This document shows, piece by piece, positions 44,976 to 54,091 of a stretch of DNA of 64,000 nt. A program made the position numbers and the translations under genes. A model generated the notes under the pieces. The model did not search any database. It saw nothing but the letters and a program-made list of their open reading frames with translations, and was not told where the DNA came from. Numbering within the stretch: position 1 is the stretch's first letter; every line of letters starts with the position of its first letter. This DNA comes from Sphingomonadales bacterium 28-55-16. Lineage in GTDB: Bacteria; Pseudomonadota; Alphaproteobacteria; Sphingomonadales; Sphingomonadaceae. The stretch covers positions 1 to 64,000 of the forward strand of contig NCGG01000009.1 in NCBI GenBank assembly GCA_002278855.1, read 5' to 3'.

Positions 44976-46163
44976 TTAGATAAGCTCAATCGCAAGCGCC
45001 GTCGCTTCGCCGCCGCCAATGCAGAGCGCCGCTAAGCCGCGTTTCTTGCCATGGCGTTGCAGCGCTGCGATCAAGGTGGTGATAATCCGCGCACCCGATG
45101 CACCAATAGGATGACCCAATGCCGTGGCGCCGCCATGAACGTTAATCTTGTCATGCGCTATGCCCAGATCGTGCATCGCGAACATCGCGACGCAGGCAAA
45201 GGCCTCGTTCACTTCGAACAGGTCAACGTCGGCGATGGTCCAGCCTGCCTTTTCAAGGCATTTGTTGATTGCGCCTACAGGCGCAGTGGTGAAGGCAGAT
45301 GGTTCTTGCGCATGTGCGGCGTGGGCGACGATGCGCGCAATGGGGGTTTGTCCGTTGGCTGTCGCTACCGACTGACGGGTGAGTACAAGCGCAGCGGCAC
45401 CGTCGGAGATCGACGAACTCGTTGCCGCCGTAATCGTTCCATCCTTAGCAAAGGCAGGCTTCAGCGCCGGGATCTTTTCGGGCATGCCCTTGCCGGGTTG
45501 TTCGTCGGTGTCGACGATGACGTCACCCTTACGTGTGGAAACGGTCACCGGAACGATTTCCGCTTTGAACGCGCCTTCTGCAATCGCGCTTTGCGCGCGG
45601 CGTAACGATTCAAGGGCGTAAGCGTCCTGTCCTTCGCGGGTCAGCTTATAATCGTCTGCGGTGTCTTGCGCGAATGTGCCCATAGCGCGGCCTGCGTCAT
45701 ATGCATCTTCAAGTCCGTCCAGGAACATATGATCATAAGCCGTATCATGGCCAATGCGCGCGCCGCTGCGGTGCTTCTTGAGCAAATAGGGCGCGTTCGT
45801 CATGCTTTCCATACCGCCGGCGATGACATAATCAACAGAACCAGCGGCCAAAGCTTCGCTGCCCATGATGACGGTCTGCATGCCCGAGCCGCACACCTTG
45901 TTCACCGTTGTTGCTTGCACCGACTTGGGCAAGCCAGCCTTGATCGCGGCCTGACGGGCGGGGGCTTGTCCCAAGCCTGCGGGTAGAACGCAGCCCATGT
46001 AAATCCGTTCAATCATTGCGCCATCAACACCAGCGCGCTCAACCGCAGCCTTGACCGCAGTCGCACCAAGTTCTGTCGCCGAGACGTCAGCCAATGCGCC
46101 TTGCATCGCCCCCATTGGCGTGCGTGCGTAGGACAGGATTACGACGGGATCGGCATGGCTCAT
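44976..46163 (-). CDS. acetyl-CoA C-acyltransferase (thiolase)
   Basis: This 395-residue enzyme either condenses two acetyl-CoA or cleaves 3-ketoacyl-CoA. The acyl-accepting Cys is in NKVCGSGMQ near residue 91, the His in GGATALGHPIGASG, and the second Cys in ALCIGGGEATA. NEAFACVA is also typical. Alone it cannot be assigned to synthesis or breakdown, but its neighbours (an acyl-CoA synthetase and dehydrogenases) favour a catabolic role. Confidence 0.92.
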   Translation of the reverse strand: MSHADPVVILSYARTPMGAMQGALADVSATELGATAVKAAVERAGVDGAMIERIYMGCVLPAGLGQAPARQAAIKAGLPKSVQATTVNKVCGSGMQTVIMGSEALAAGSVDYVIAGGMESMTNAPYLLKKHRSGARIGHDTAYDHMFLDGLEDAYDAGRAMGTFAQDTADDYKLTREGQDAYALESLRRAQSAIAEGAFKAEIVPVTVSTRKGDVIVDTDEQPGKGMPEKIPALKPAFAKDGTITAATSSSISDGAAALVLTRQSVATANGQTPIARIVAHAAHAQEPSAFTTAPVGAINKCLEKAGWTIADVDLFEVNEAFACVAMFAMHDLGIAHDKINVHGGATALGHPIGASGARIITTLIAALQRHGKKRGLAALCIGGGEATALAIELI

Positions 46164-46247
46164 GGGAGATTTCCTTTAATTCTGATTTCGCGCCTTATAG
46201 GGCGGCGCCGTGTCAAAAACAAATCGGAATACGCCCATCGCGCCGCT

Positions 46248-47984
46248 TCAGAACAGGGCCTTCAAATCGCGTTTCAGGATTTTGCCGTTTGCGTTGCGTG
46301 GCAAAGTATCCTGCGTAAAAATGATTTTTACAGGCACCTTGAACTTGGCCAGCCGTTCGCTGACCCAGCTGCGAAGTTCGTCCTCTGTGGCGCTTGCGCC
46401 CGGTGCCAAATGCACGACAGCAGCGGGTTCTTCCCCTAATGTCTGGTGCGGAATGCCCACCAAGGCAGCGTCCGTGACCGCCGGATGCTCATAGAGAATA
46501 TTTTCGACTTCCGACGAATAGATATTCTCGCCGCCACGGATAATCATGTCTTTCGCACGGTCAACAATGAAGCAGAATCCTTCGTCATCTACCCGCGCAA
46601 GATCGCCTGTACGCACCCAGCCATCGATAAAAGTCTCAGCGGTGGCATCGGGCCGGTTCCAATAGCCTTTAACGATTTGCGGGCCGCGCGCCCATAATTC
46701 GCCGACTTCGCCGATTGGCAATTCGGTGGTGCCATCCTCCGACATGATTTTCAGGTCTGACACGGCAACAGCCGGACCGCAGCTGTCAGGGCGATTCAGA
46801 TAATCTTCGGCAACATGCGAGGTTACTGTTGCCATGGTTTCTGTCATACCCCAACCATTGCCCGGAAATGCGCCGAAGATTTCGTAAATCTTGCTAACCA
46901 GTTCGGGCGCAGACGGTGCGCCCCCATAGCTTATCGCGTCGATGGAGCTGAGGTCATATTTTGCGCGGTCGGGATGCTCAATCAACTGCCAAGCGATGAA
47001 AGGCACGCCGCCCGTGGCATTGATTTTCTCGCGCTCGATAATCTCAAACGCCTTCACAGTATCCCATTTGTGCAAGAGCACGATTTTGTGGCCCGCTTGG
47101 ATCGTAGGCATCATCGATGCGGAGCAAGCCGTGACGTGGAACATCGGGATCACAAGCAATGAAGCCCGAATGCTTGGCTCAGGCAAAGAATCACCACGAC
47201 GCAGCACCGTCGCGGCCCCTGAATAGGCGCTGGAAAGACCATTGGTGAGCAAATTGCGATGCGACCCTAATGCGCCTTTGGGTTTTCCGGTTGTGCCGCT
47301 GGTGTAGAAAATAGTGACTGCATCGTCGGGCGCTATTGCGACGTCGGGCAATGCCAAATCTGGCAAATCGGCATAGCTTTTTGGTCCGCCAATCACACTT
47401 TCGAGCGTGATTGCGGGTGCGACCATTGCAGTGTTGTTGGCACGGGCCACCAACACATGTTGAAGTGCCGGCATCTCGGCTTTGTGGGGCGCGATGCGGT
47501 CCCAGCGTTCGGCGTCGCAGATGAGAATTGCCGCGCCCGAATCAGCCAAGCCAAAGGCCAGCTCTTCGCCCGTCCACCATGCGTTTAAAGGCACGACAAT
47601 CGCGCCTATTACTGCGCCTGCAAAAAAGGCGACGGGCCATTCGGGTAAGTTGCGCATGGCCAGCGCAACGCGGTCGCCCTTTTTGACGCCACGATCTTGC
47701 AGGGCCTGTGCGAGCGTTGCAACTGCACGGTGCCACGCCGCATAGGTCACGCGTTCATCCTCGTAGACCACGAATTCACGATCACCGAACGCCATATTGG
47801 CATGCCCGGCAAGCACGGCGAGATTGGGTAACGCGTTCTTCCAGACGCGCGTGGGCACACCTTCGATCTCGGCAGTTTCCATCTCGAATGGCATACCCGG
47901 CGCGCACAAAGCGGCCTTTACCTGATCGCGCGTGATCACTGGCCAACCCGCAGGTGGCGTCCATTTTTTTCCGGCCTCGATCAT
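46248..47984 (-). CDS. acyl-CoA synthetase (AMP-forming)
   Basis: The 578-residue ligase activates a carboxylic acid to its CoA thioester through an acyl-AMP. It has the P-loop-like IFYTSGTTGKPKGALGSH, then GWGMTETMATV, the ATP-binding ELWARGPQIVKGYWNRPDAT, RTGDLARVD and the catalytic Lys in PRNANGKILKRDL. The N-terminal VITRDQVKAALCAPGMPFEME is a lineage-specific extension. The substrate could be a fatty or aromatic acid. It is divergent from an aldehyde dehydrogenase, whose acid product it might use. Confidence 0.9.
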   Translation of the reverse strand: MIEAGKKWTPPAGWPVITRDQVKAALCAPGMPFEMETAEIEGVPTRVWKNALPNLAVLAGHANMAFGDREFVVYEDERVTYAAWHRAVATLAQALQDRGVKKGDRVALAMRNLPEWPVAFFAGAVIGAIVVPLNAWWTGEELAFGLADSGAAILICDAERWDRIAPHKAEMPALQHVLVARANNTAMVAPAITLESVIGGPKSYADLPDLALPDVAIAPDDAVTIFYTSGTTGKPKGALGSHRNLLTNGLSSAYSGAATVLRRGDSLPEPSIRASLLVIPMFHVTACSASMMPTIQAGHKIVLLHKWDTVKAFEIIEREKINATGGVPFIAWQLIEHPDRAKYDLSSIDAISYGGAPSAPELVSKIYEIFGAFPGNGWGMTETMATVTSHVAEDYLNRPDSCGPAVAVSDLKIMSEDGTTELPIGEVGELWARGPQIVKGYWNRPDATAETFIDGWVRTGDLARVDDEGFCFIVDRAKDMIIRGGENIYSSEVENILYEHPAVTDAALVGIPHQTLGEEPAAVVHLAPGASATEDELRSWVSERLAKFKVPVKIIFTQDTLPRNANGKILKRDLKALF

Positions 47985-48073
47985 GTTCTCTCCAATTTAT
48001 TGTCATGCTTTGCGCATGTTCGCCCCTTCGATACGCCAAAATGGTTTCAATGTGCAACGCTTCGCGCTAGCAA

Positions 48074-48090
48074 TTCATCAACGGATTAAA
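48074..48090. promoter_or_regulatory. second copy of the operator, between acyl-CoA synthetase and aldehyde dehydrogenase
   Basis: TTCATCAACGGATTAAA shares 14 contiguous bases (ATCAACGGATTAAA, less one) with the site at 44276; only the left half is degenerate. It sits in the 118-bp divergent promoter region and ends 12 nt before the aldehyde dehydrogenase start, so a bound protein could block both directions. Confidence 0.5.
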
Positions 48091-48102
48091 CGGAGAGAGA
48101 AA

Positions 48103-49524
48103 ATGCCCGCAAATATGCAGACTGTATTGGAAAAGCAGCGCGCCGCGTTCACCGCTGCAATGCCAGAATCAATGTCGGTACGCCGCGACCGAATCGACCG
48201 CGCGATTGCCATGTTGGTTGACCATGCCGAAGATTTTGCAAAGGCCGTTTCTGCGGATTTCGGGCATCGTAGCCGTGAACAAACGCTGCTGACGGACATC
48301 ATGCCATCGGTTAGCGCGATGAAGCATGCCAAGAAGCATTTTGAAAGCTGGGCTAAGGGTGAAAAGCGCAAACCAACCTTTCCGCTTGGCCTGCTCGGTG
48401 CAAAGGCCGAGATTGTGTATCAACCCAAGGGTGTTGTCGGCGTTGTTGCGCCTTGGAACTTCCCGGTTGGCATGGTGATGGTGCCGATGGCCGGTGTTCT
48501 TGCCGCCGGCAACCGCGCCATGATTAAGCCATCTGAGTTTACCGAGCGCGTATCGGCCTTGTTTGAAGAGCTTGTACCGAAATATTTTGCTGAAGAGGAA
48601 ATGGCGGTTTTTACAGGCGATGCTGAAGTGGGCATGGCGTTTTCCAAATTGGCCTTTGACCATATGATCTTTACCGGCGCGACAAGCGTTGGCCGGCACA
48701 TCATGCGCGCCGCTGCGGATAATCTGGTGCCTGTAACGCTCGAACTTGGCGGCAAGTCGCCGACAATCGTTGGCCGAAGTGCGGACAAGAAAAAGGCAGG
48801 CGAGCGCATCGCCCTTGGCAAAATGATGAACGCCGGGCAGATTTGCCTTGCGCCCGATTATCTGATGGTGGCCAGCGATCAGGAGCATGATCTCATCGAG
48901 GCTGTGAAAGCCGGCGTAACCGCGCAATATCCGACATTGCTGCACAATGATGATTACACGTCGGTGGTGAATGGTCGCAATTATGAGCGGCTGCAAAGCT
49001 ATCTTGCCGATGCGCGCGAAAAGGGTGCCGAACTGATCGAGGTCAACCCGGCTGGCGAAGACTTTGAATCATCGAACGGCAACAAGATGCCGTTGACCAT
49101 CGTCCGCAACGTCACCGACGATATGAAGGTGATGCAGGAGGAAATCTTCGGCCCCATCCTGCCCGTGATGACCTATTCATCGATGGACGAAGCGATTGAT
49201 TATGTGAACGCCCATGACCGTCCGCTTGGCCTATATTATTTCGGCTCTGACAAAGCGGAGGAAGAACGCGTGCTGACGCGCACGGTCTCTGGCGGCGTTA
49301 CCATTAATGACGTCGTTTTCCATAATGCGATGGAAGACCTGCCCTTTGGCGGTGTTGGCCCATCGGGCATGGGCAATTATCATGGCGCCGACGGCTTCAA
49401 AACCTTTAGCCATATGCGCGCCGTCTATCGCCAGACCGGCGTTGATGTCGCAGGCATTGGCGGGTTCAAGGCCCCTTATGGCAAGGCCACGCTCAAGACG
49501 CTGGCAAAGGAACTGAAGAAATAA
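48103..49524 (+). CDS. coniferyl-type aldehyde dehydrogenase
   Basis: The NAD(P)-dependent enzyme oxidises aldehydes to acids. I start at the ATG at 48103 (MPANMQTVLEKQ, 473 residues), with GGAGAGAGA just upstream. The catalytic Glu is in VTLELGGKSP and the Cys in NAGQICLAPDY. VVAPWNFPVGMVMVPM and EEIFGPILPV are standard. The C-terminal hydrophobic part and DFGHRSREQTLLTDI resemble the coniferyl/long-chain aldehyde group. It stands next to an acid-activating ligase and near an alcohol dehydrogenase. Confidence 0.9.
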   Translation: MPANMQTVLEKQRAAFTAAMPESMSVRRDRIDRAIAMLVDHAEDFAKAVSADFGHRSREQTLLTDIMPSVSAMKHAKKHFESWAKGEKRKPTFPLGLLGAKAEIVYQPKGVVGVVAPWNFPVGMVMVPMAGVLAAGNRAMIKPSEFTERVSALFEELVPKYFAEEEMAVFTGDAEVGMAFSKLAFDHMIFTGATSVGRHIMRAAADNLVPVTLELGGKSPTIVGRSADKKKAGERIALGKMMNAGQICLAPDYLMVASDQEHDLIEAVKAGVTAQYPTLLHNDDYTSVVNGRNYERLQSYLADAREKGAELIEVNPAGEDFESSNGNKMPLTIVRNVTDDMKVMQEEIFGPILPVMTYSSMDEAIDYVNAHDRPLGLYYFGSDKAEEERVLTRTVSGGVTINDVVFHNAMEDLPFGGVGPSGMGNYHGADGFKTFSHMRAVYRQTGVDVAGIGGFKAPYGKATLKTLAKELKK

Positions 49525-49597
49525 GGATGCACTTGCATCGAAGCGGAGGCTCGGTTAGAGGGTCCTCCGCTTTAACGGGTTCGCCCGGCAAAGATGT

Positions 49598-49681
49598 GCC
49601 CCAGTGGTGGAATGGTAGACGCGCTGGATTCAAAATCCTGTTCCGAAAGGAGTGCCCGTTCGAGTCGGGCCTGGGGCACCA
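49598..49681 (+). tRNA. tRNA-Leu, anticodon CAA
   Basis: This 84-nt class II tRNA has acceptor stem GCCCCAG/CTGGGGC, anticodon loop TTCAAAA (anticodon CAA, codon UUG), a long variable arm (TTCCGAAAGGAG region) and an encoded CCA. The anticodon stem contains one U-U mismatch in my fold. Confidence 0.93.
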
Positions 49682-49735
49682 CCATATTTTTCGGACATCG
49701 GCCACAGCGCCGCCGATGTCCCTGCTGATGAACCT

Positions 49736-50458
49736 CTAAAATTTGATCATGATCCGCCGCGTGAGTGCTGGCGATATCGAATACACCAGGCGAAGCAGCT
49801 TCACCATGCCGACATTGGCTTCCTTGGCATTGGTCGCAATCGCATCAACGATCTCCGCCGCGCATTCCTTGGCCGACATCTTCTTACCGTTCACGCGGCC
49901 GCGCGTCATCGCGGTATCGACAACAGGCGGAAGCGCTTCAATCACATGGACATTGGTGTCCCGCAAATTGTGGCGCAGCGACTGTGTGAAGCTACGTAAG
50001 CCAGCCTTAGTCGCGCAATAAACGGGCCCACCAGCGCGCGGCGCAATGGCAAGGCCCGAGGTTACATTCACGACCACCGCTTCGGGGCGCTTCAACAAAC
50101 CCGGCAAAAAATGTCCGATCAGATGCAGCGGCGCGTTGAGATTCAGAAAGATGGCCTGATCGGTCAGTGCCAGATCGAGCGGTTCATCAGGGCCGAAATT
50201 GCCGCTCATCCCTGCATTGTTGATAAGCATGTCGATTGGCCGGTCGGCCAAAGCAGTGGCGAGCGCGGCACATCCAGCGGCGGTGGATAGGTCGGCTTGT
50301 ATCGCCTCGAGCCCCTCCAGACGCGCAGACTCCAGCAGGTCTTCGCGGCGGCTGCAGACAATAACGTTCGCGCCTTTGGCCAGCAGTTGGCGCGCCATTT
50401 CGAGACCAATGCCCTCTGTGCCGCCAGTAACCAATGCCGTCTTGCCGTTGATATCCAT
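49736..50458 (-). CDS. short-chain dehydrogenase, DltE-like
   Basis: The 240-residue SDR starts at the ATG at 50458 (MDINGKTALVTGGTEGIG). The cofactor loop is GGTEGIG, then NNAGMSG and the catalytic Ser with YCATKAG (YxxxK). The C-terminal KLLRLVYSISPALTRRIMIKF is basic and hydrophobic and may touch the membrane. The substrate is unknown. A GTG four codons earlier is an alternative start. It lies 66 bp downstream of the quinone oxidoreductase. Confidence 0.88.
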   Translation of the reverse strand: MDINGKTALVTGGTEGIGLEMARQLLAKGANVIVCSRREDLLESARLEGLEAIQADLSTAAGCAALATALADRPIDMLINNAGMSGNFGPDEPLDLALTDQAIFLNLNAPLHLIGHFLPGLLKRPEAVVVNVTSGLAIAPRAGGPVYCATKAGLRSFTQSLRHNLRDTNVHVIEALPPVVDTAMTRGRVNGKKMSAKECAAEIVDAIATNAKEANVGMVKLLRLVYSISPALTRRIMIKF

Positions 50459-50524
50459 GATAATCCCCACCCAGTTAGAATGGAGATATCTAGCGATTAT
50501 TCAGCGACATACCAGACCGAATTG

Positions 50525-51511
50525 TTACTTTATACCCGCTGGCATCAGCACCGAGGAACCAATGGTCTTGCGCGCTTCCAAATCGCGATGCGCTTGCGCG
50601 GCATCTTCCAGGGCATAACGTTGCCCGATGGTCATCTCGATAATTCCCTGCCGGAACATATCAAAAACATATTCTGCGCCGGCCGCGCGTTCGGCTGGAT
50701 TATCGTAATAATCAAACAAGGTGGGCCGCGATACGTAAAGTGATCCCTTTTGCGCAAGCGTGGCAAGGTTGACGCCGCTGACAGGGCCGCTGGCATTGCC
50801 ATAGCTGACGATTAAGCCGCGTCGCGCCGTTGCGGCAAGCGACGTTTCCCAAGTCTCCAGTCCAACGCCGTCGAACGAAACCTCAACGCCCTTGCCACCG
50901 GTCAAGTCACGCACCTGCCGTGCGACATCTTCTTTGCCATAAAGAATCACATGGTCTGCACCCGCAGCGCGCGCCAGCGCGGCTTTTTCGTCCGTACTGA
51001 CCGTGCCAATCACACGCGCGCCGACATGCTTGAGCCATTGCACAAGCAATAATCCGACGCCGCCAGCCGCCGCATGGACCAAGACGTCCCATTGCGGTTG
51101 CACCTTCGCACAACGTTCGACCAAAAATTCCGTGGTGCAGCCTTTAAGCAAACCTGCCGCAGCCAATTCGTCGCTTATATCGTTTGGCACGCTGAACAGG
51201 CTGTTGGCCGCTATGTTTCGCGCCGTACAATAAGCGCCAATCGCTGGTCCAAAAGTCGCTACGCGATCGCCCACTTGCCAGTTGTGGACGCCGTGACCGA
51301 CAGCCTCGATGATGCCGGCAGCCTCCATGCCCAATCCGCACGGCTTCGCGATCGGATACAGTCCGCTGCGATGATAGGTGTCGATAAAGTTGAGGCCGAC
51401 CGCAAGATTACGCATTCGGACCTCGCCTGGTGCAGGTTCAGTTAGGGGGATATCCGTCCACTCGATAACTTCTGGTCCACCAGCGGTCTGAATTTGCGCA
51501 AGTTTTTCCAT
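50525..51511 (-). CDS. qor: NADPH:quinone oxidoreductase (MDR family)
   Basis: This 328-residue zinc-free medium-chain reductase starts at 51511 (MEKLAQIQTAGGPEVIEW). The NADPH-binding loop is VHAAAGGVGLLLVQWLKHVGA in part, and NFIDTYHRSGLYP is the hallmark of quinone oxidoreductase (QOR1). It would reduce quinones or other enones in the cytoplasm. An upstream start at 51538 is possible but has no family support. Confidence 0.92.
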   Translation of the reverse strand: MEKLAQIQTAGGPEVIEWTDIPLTEPAPGEVRMRNLAVGLNFIDTYHRSGLYPIAKPCGLGMEAAGIIEAVGHGVHNWQVGDRVATFGPAIGAYCTARNIAANSLFSVPNDISDELAAAGLLKGCTTEFLVERCAKVQPQWDVLVHAAAGGVGLLLVQWLKHVGARVIGTVSTDEKAALARAAGADHVILYGKEDVARQVRDLTGGKGVEVSFDGVGLETWETSLAATARRGLIVSYGNASGPVSGVNLATLAQKGSLYVSRPTLFDYYDNPAERAAGAEYVFDMFRQGIIEMTIGQRYALEDAAQAHRDLEARKTIGSSVLMPAGIK

Positions 51512-51640
51512 TGTCCGGCAACTCCTGATTGATACCAAGCCATTTAATCATTGTCACAAAATGGGACAGCTGGGTTGAGCAACTGTACAACTGGCCTTTT
51601 CGAGTGGCCATTATTTCCAGTGACCTTTATACTTAACAAC

Positions 51641-51847
51641 ATGTTAACGTTTTATGATGATGAAAACATGATCGGGCAGGCTGGCGAAGCCGCGCTTCAT
51701 CCATTCCGCCGCTTGCTCCCGCCGTCATCGGTGGGTTTGGAGTGCACCACGCCGCGACTGAAATCTTGGTTGCATAACGAAGATGCCCATTTGTTCATGT
51801 TCAGCTTTGGCGCTTTTTTCTTCGCTATCACCGGTTTTATTGCGTGA
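51641..51847 (+). CDS. small protein with C-terminal membrane helix
   Basis: The 68-residue frame starts MLTFYDDENMIGQAGEAALH and ends with a hydrophobic segment LFMFSFGAFFFAITGFIA. A second possible start is the ATG at 51668. No strong ribosome binding site is seen for either. The stop overlaps the stop of the convergent MFS gene by 11 bp. I do not recognise a family; the amphipathic start and tail-anchor-like end make it more plausible than a random frame. Confidence 0.4.
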   Translation: MLTFYDDENMIGQAGEAALHPFRRLLPPSSVGLECTTPRLKSWLHNEDAHLFMFSFGAFFFAITGFIA

Positions 51848-53132
51848 CCTGAAGCGTGACAATGTCGCACGCTTTGTGAAGACGCCAAGCAATCCACGCA
51901 GACACCAAACAGGCCGCGGCGATCATGAACAAGGTATCGGCAATGCTGACGCCTGCGCTAACGAGTAGCCCGTACACGATCGCGCCAATGACCATCGCGC
52001 CGGAATTGACTATGTTATTGGCGGCAATGGTGCGGGCGGTCTGGGACTTTGCAACCGTAGTGGTCAAAAACGCATATAATGGAACGACAAACATCCCGCC
52101 CGCGATAGCGATGCCCAAAAGGTCGACGATTAATCGCTCGCCAGCGCCCAGTTTCAGGAATGTCAGCCAATTCATAAGTTCCGGACCGACCGGCCCCCAA
52201 TGGCTTACGGTCCACCATAAATCGAGAACGAATAATCCCATCACAATGACCGATGCCGGAGCATATCTTGCCGACACGGTACCCTTTAGAAGGCGGTTAA
52301 TGGCGATTGAGCCAATGGCGATGCCAACCGAGAAAAACGCCGTGAACAAGGTTGCGACGGTATTATCGCCCCCAATTGCATTCTTAACCATGGGCGGAAA
52401 AATGGACCCCAGCACGGCGCCAATACCCCAGAAAAAGCTGATCGCGATAATTGCCATGAACAGATGTGGGACATGCATCGTGTCCCGCACAAGCCGCCAA
52501 CTGCTGCGGAAAATGTTCCAATCCATTTTGGCAGTCGGTGCGTCGCTTTCTGGTGGCGCGGCAGGGACCGACTGGGCCGTTACCCGTCCAATGATCGCGA
52601 CAATGATGATGCAGGCGCCTGCAATCTTGCCCGGGATAATCCCACCCGCAATCGTGCCGCCCAATATTGCAAGATAGGTCCCCGCCTCCACAAGGCCGGT
52701 TCCACCGAGCACTTCGTCTTTTTCCAAATGCTGCGGCAGAATTGCGTATTTGACAGGTCCGAAAAAGGTGGAGTGCACGCCCATCGCAAACAATGCGGCG
52801 AGCATCAGCGGGATATTGTGCAGATAAATGCCAGCCGCACCAAAGAACATGATGAAAATCTCCGCCGTTTTCACCGTGCGGATGACTTTTGTCTTTTCAA
52901 TCGTATCCGCCAATTGCCCTGCTAACGCGGAAAAAAGGAAAAACGGCAGGATGAACAGTGCCCCAGCAATCGCGTTAAAGCTCGCCTCTTGCGTTGGGTC
53001 CGAGTAGATCTCGTAGGTGACCAATATCACCATGGCCATTTTGTAAAAATTGTCGTTGAAGGCATTTAGAAACTGGGTGACGAAAAGCGGCAAAAATCGG
53101 CGCTTATTCATCAAAGACATTGTGGTGGCCAT
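51837..53132 (-). CDS. MFS transporter, LplT-like (lysophospholipid transporter type)
   Basis: I start at the ATG at 53132 (MATTMSLMNKRRFLPLFVTQFLNAFNDNFYKM, 431 residues); the frame is open further upstream but reads as shadow of the divergent region. There are 12 predicted helices. NAFNDNFYKMAMVILV and GVHSTFFGPVKYAILPQHL match the LplT part of LplT/Aas fusions, which flips lysophospholipids inward. Here there is no fused acyltransferase. It is divergent from pgsA. Confidence 0.88.
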   Translation of the reverse strand: MATTMSLMNKRRFLPLFVTQFLNAFNDNFYKMAMVILVTYEIYSDPTQEASFNAIAGALFILPFFLFSALAGQLADTIEKTKVIRTVKTAEIFIMFFGAAGIYLHNIPLMLAALFAMGVHSTFFGPVKYAILPQHLEKDEVLGGTGLVEAGTYLAILGGTIAGGIIPGKIAGACIIIVAIIGRVTAQSVPAAPPESDAPTAKMDWNIFRSSWRLVRDTMHVPHLFMAIIAISFFWGIGAVLGSIFPPMVKNAIGGDNTVATLFTAFFSVGIAIGSIAINRLLKGTVSARYAPASVIVMGLFVLDLWWTVSHWGPVGPELMNWLTFLKLGAGERLIVDLLGIAIAGGMFVVPLYAFLTTTVAKSQTARTIAANNIVNSGAMVIGAIVYGLLVSAGVSIADTLFMIAAACLVSAWIAWRLHKACDIVTLQVTQ

Positions 53133-53262
53133 TTTGGTTCCGGTTTCCCATGCGAACGTTGCACGTGCCTTAGCTGCCCGACGGAAGCATGGCAAAGCGC
53201 ATTTCGGCAGATGGCAAAATAGCTGCGTGATTTTGCAAAGATATGCCGCTATCGCATGTTTC

Positions 53263-53835
53263 ATGCTGAGCCTGCCCAACATTTTGACGATGTCACGTAT
53301 CTTCGCCGTGCCGATATTGGTTTTCCTGTTGTGGCCCGGAACCAAGCCATTCGGCGAGCAGCCGGTCCCACTCGATTATGCGTTCGCCTTCATCTTATAC
53401 TGCCTGATGGGCATTACGGATTATTTCGACGGCTATCTCGCCCGCGCGCAAGGGACGGTATCTAAGCTGGGGGTCTTCCTGGATCCAATTGCCGACAAAA
53501 TCATGGTGGCCGCTGTCATATTGATGCTGGTTTTTACGCGCGATGTTGATGGCTGGCATGTGATTGCGGCTTTGATCATCTTGCTGCGAGAGATGATCGT
53601 GTCGGGCCTTCGCGAATTTCTTGCGGGGTTGCAGATTTCAGTGCCCGTGTCGAAGCTCGCGAAATGGAAGACAACATTTCAGCTCGTGTCGCTTGGCGGC
53701 ATTATATTGGCTGGATCGTTGCCCGACTTGATGTTGCTTAAGCAAGCCGCACTGACGTTGTTGTGGATTGCAGCGGTGCTAACGATGATCACCGGTTGGG
53801 ATTATCTGCGCGTCGGCATCAAGCATATGGATTGA
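53263..53835 (+). CDS. pgsA: CDP-diacylglycerol-glycerol-3-phosphate 3-phosphatidyltransferase
   Basis: PgsA makes phosphatidylglycerophosphate, the precursor of PG and cardiolipin. The 190-residue inner membrane protein starts MLSLPNILTMSRIFAVPILV. The CDP-alcohol phosphotransferase motif is YFDGYLARAQGTVSKLGVFLDPIADK in part (D-G-x2-A-R-x8-G-x3-D-x3-D). Four to five further helices follow. It is 5 bp upstream of moaD. Confidence 0.95.
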   Translation: MLSLPNILTMSRIFAVPILVFLLWPGTKPFGEQPVPLDYAFAFILYCLMGITDYFDGYLARAQGTVSKLGVFLDPIADKIMVAAVILMLVFTRDVDGWHVIAALIILLREMIVSGLREFLAGLQISVPVSKLAKWKTTFQLVSLGGIILAGSLPDLMLLKQAALTLLWIAAVLTMITGWDYLRVGIKHMD

Positions 53836-53839
53836 CCCC

Positions 53840-54091
53840 GTGAAACTGGTTTATTTTGCCAGCGTGCGCGAAGCGATCGGTCTATCTTCCGAAGACCGCG
53901 ATGTCCCACATGATACCCGCACAGTTGGCGATGTAGTCGTTTGGCTTCGTGGCCAATCCGCAGAACACGGCCATGCCTTGAATGACCTTTCGCGTCTGCG
54001 TTTTGCGTTGGACCAGAATATGGTCACCGCCGATGCGCTTTTGGCCGACGGGCAAGAGCTTGCGATTTTTCCACCGGTAACCGGCGGATGA
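53840..54091 (+). CDS. moaD: molybdopterin synthase sulfur carrier subunit
   Basis: The 83-residue ubiquitin-like protein carries the thiocarboxylate used to make molybdopterin. It starts at a GTG (KLVYFASVREAIG) and ends FPPVTGG, the essential C-terminal Gly-Gly. It overlaps moaE by 4 bp. An active molybdenum cofactor pathway would fit the orphan molybdenum hydroxylase subunit at 27925. Confidence 0.94.
   Translation: MKLVYFASVREAIGLSSEDRDVPHDTRTVGDVVVWLRGQSAEHGHALNDLSRLRFALDQNMVTADALLADGQELAIFPPVTGG

Noticed and set aside
48169..48996. Minus-strand open frame of 275 codons opposite the aldehyde dehydrogenase
   Set aside because: Antisense shadow with His/Arg-rich composition and no family resemblance.
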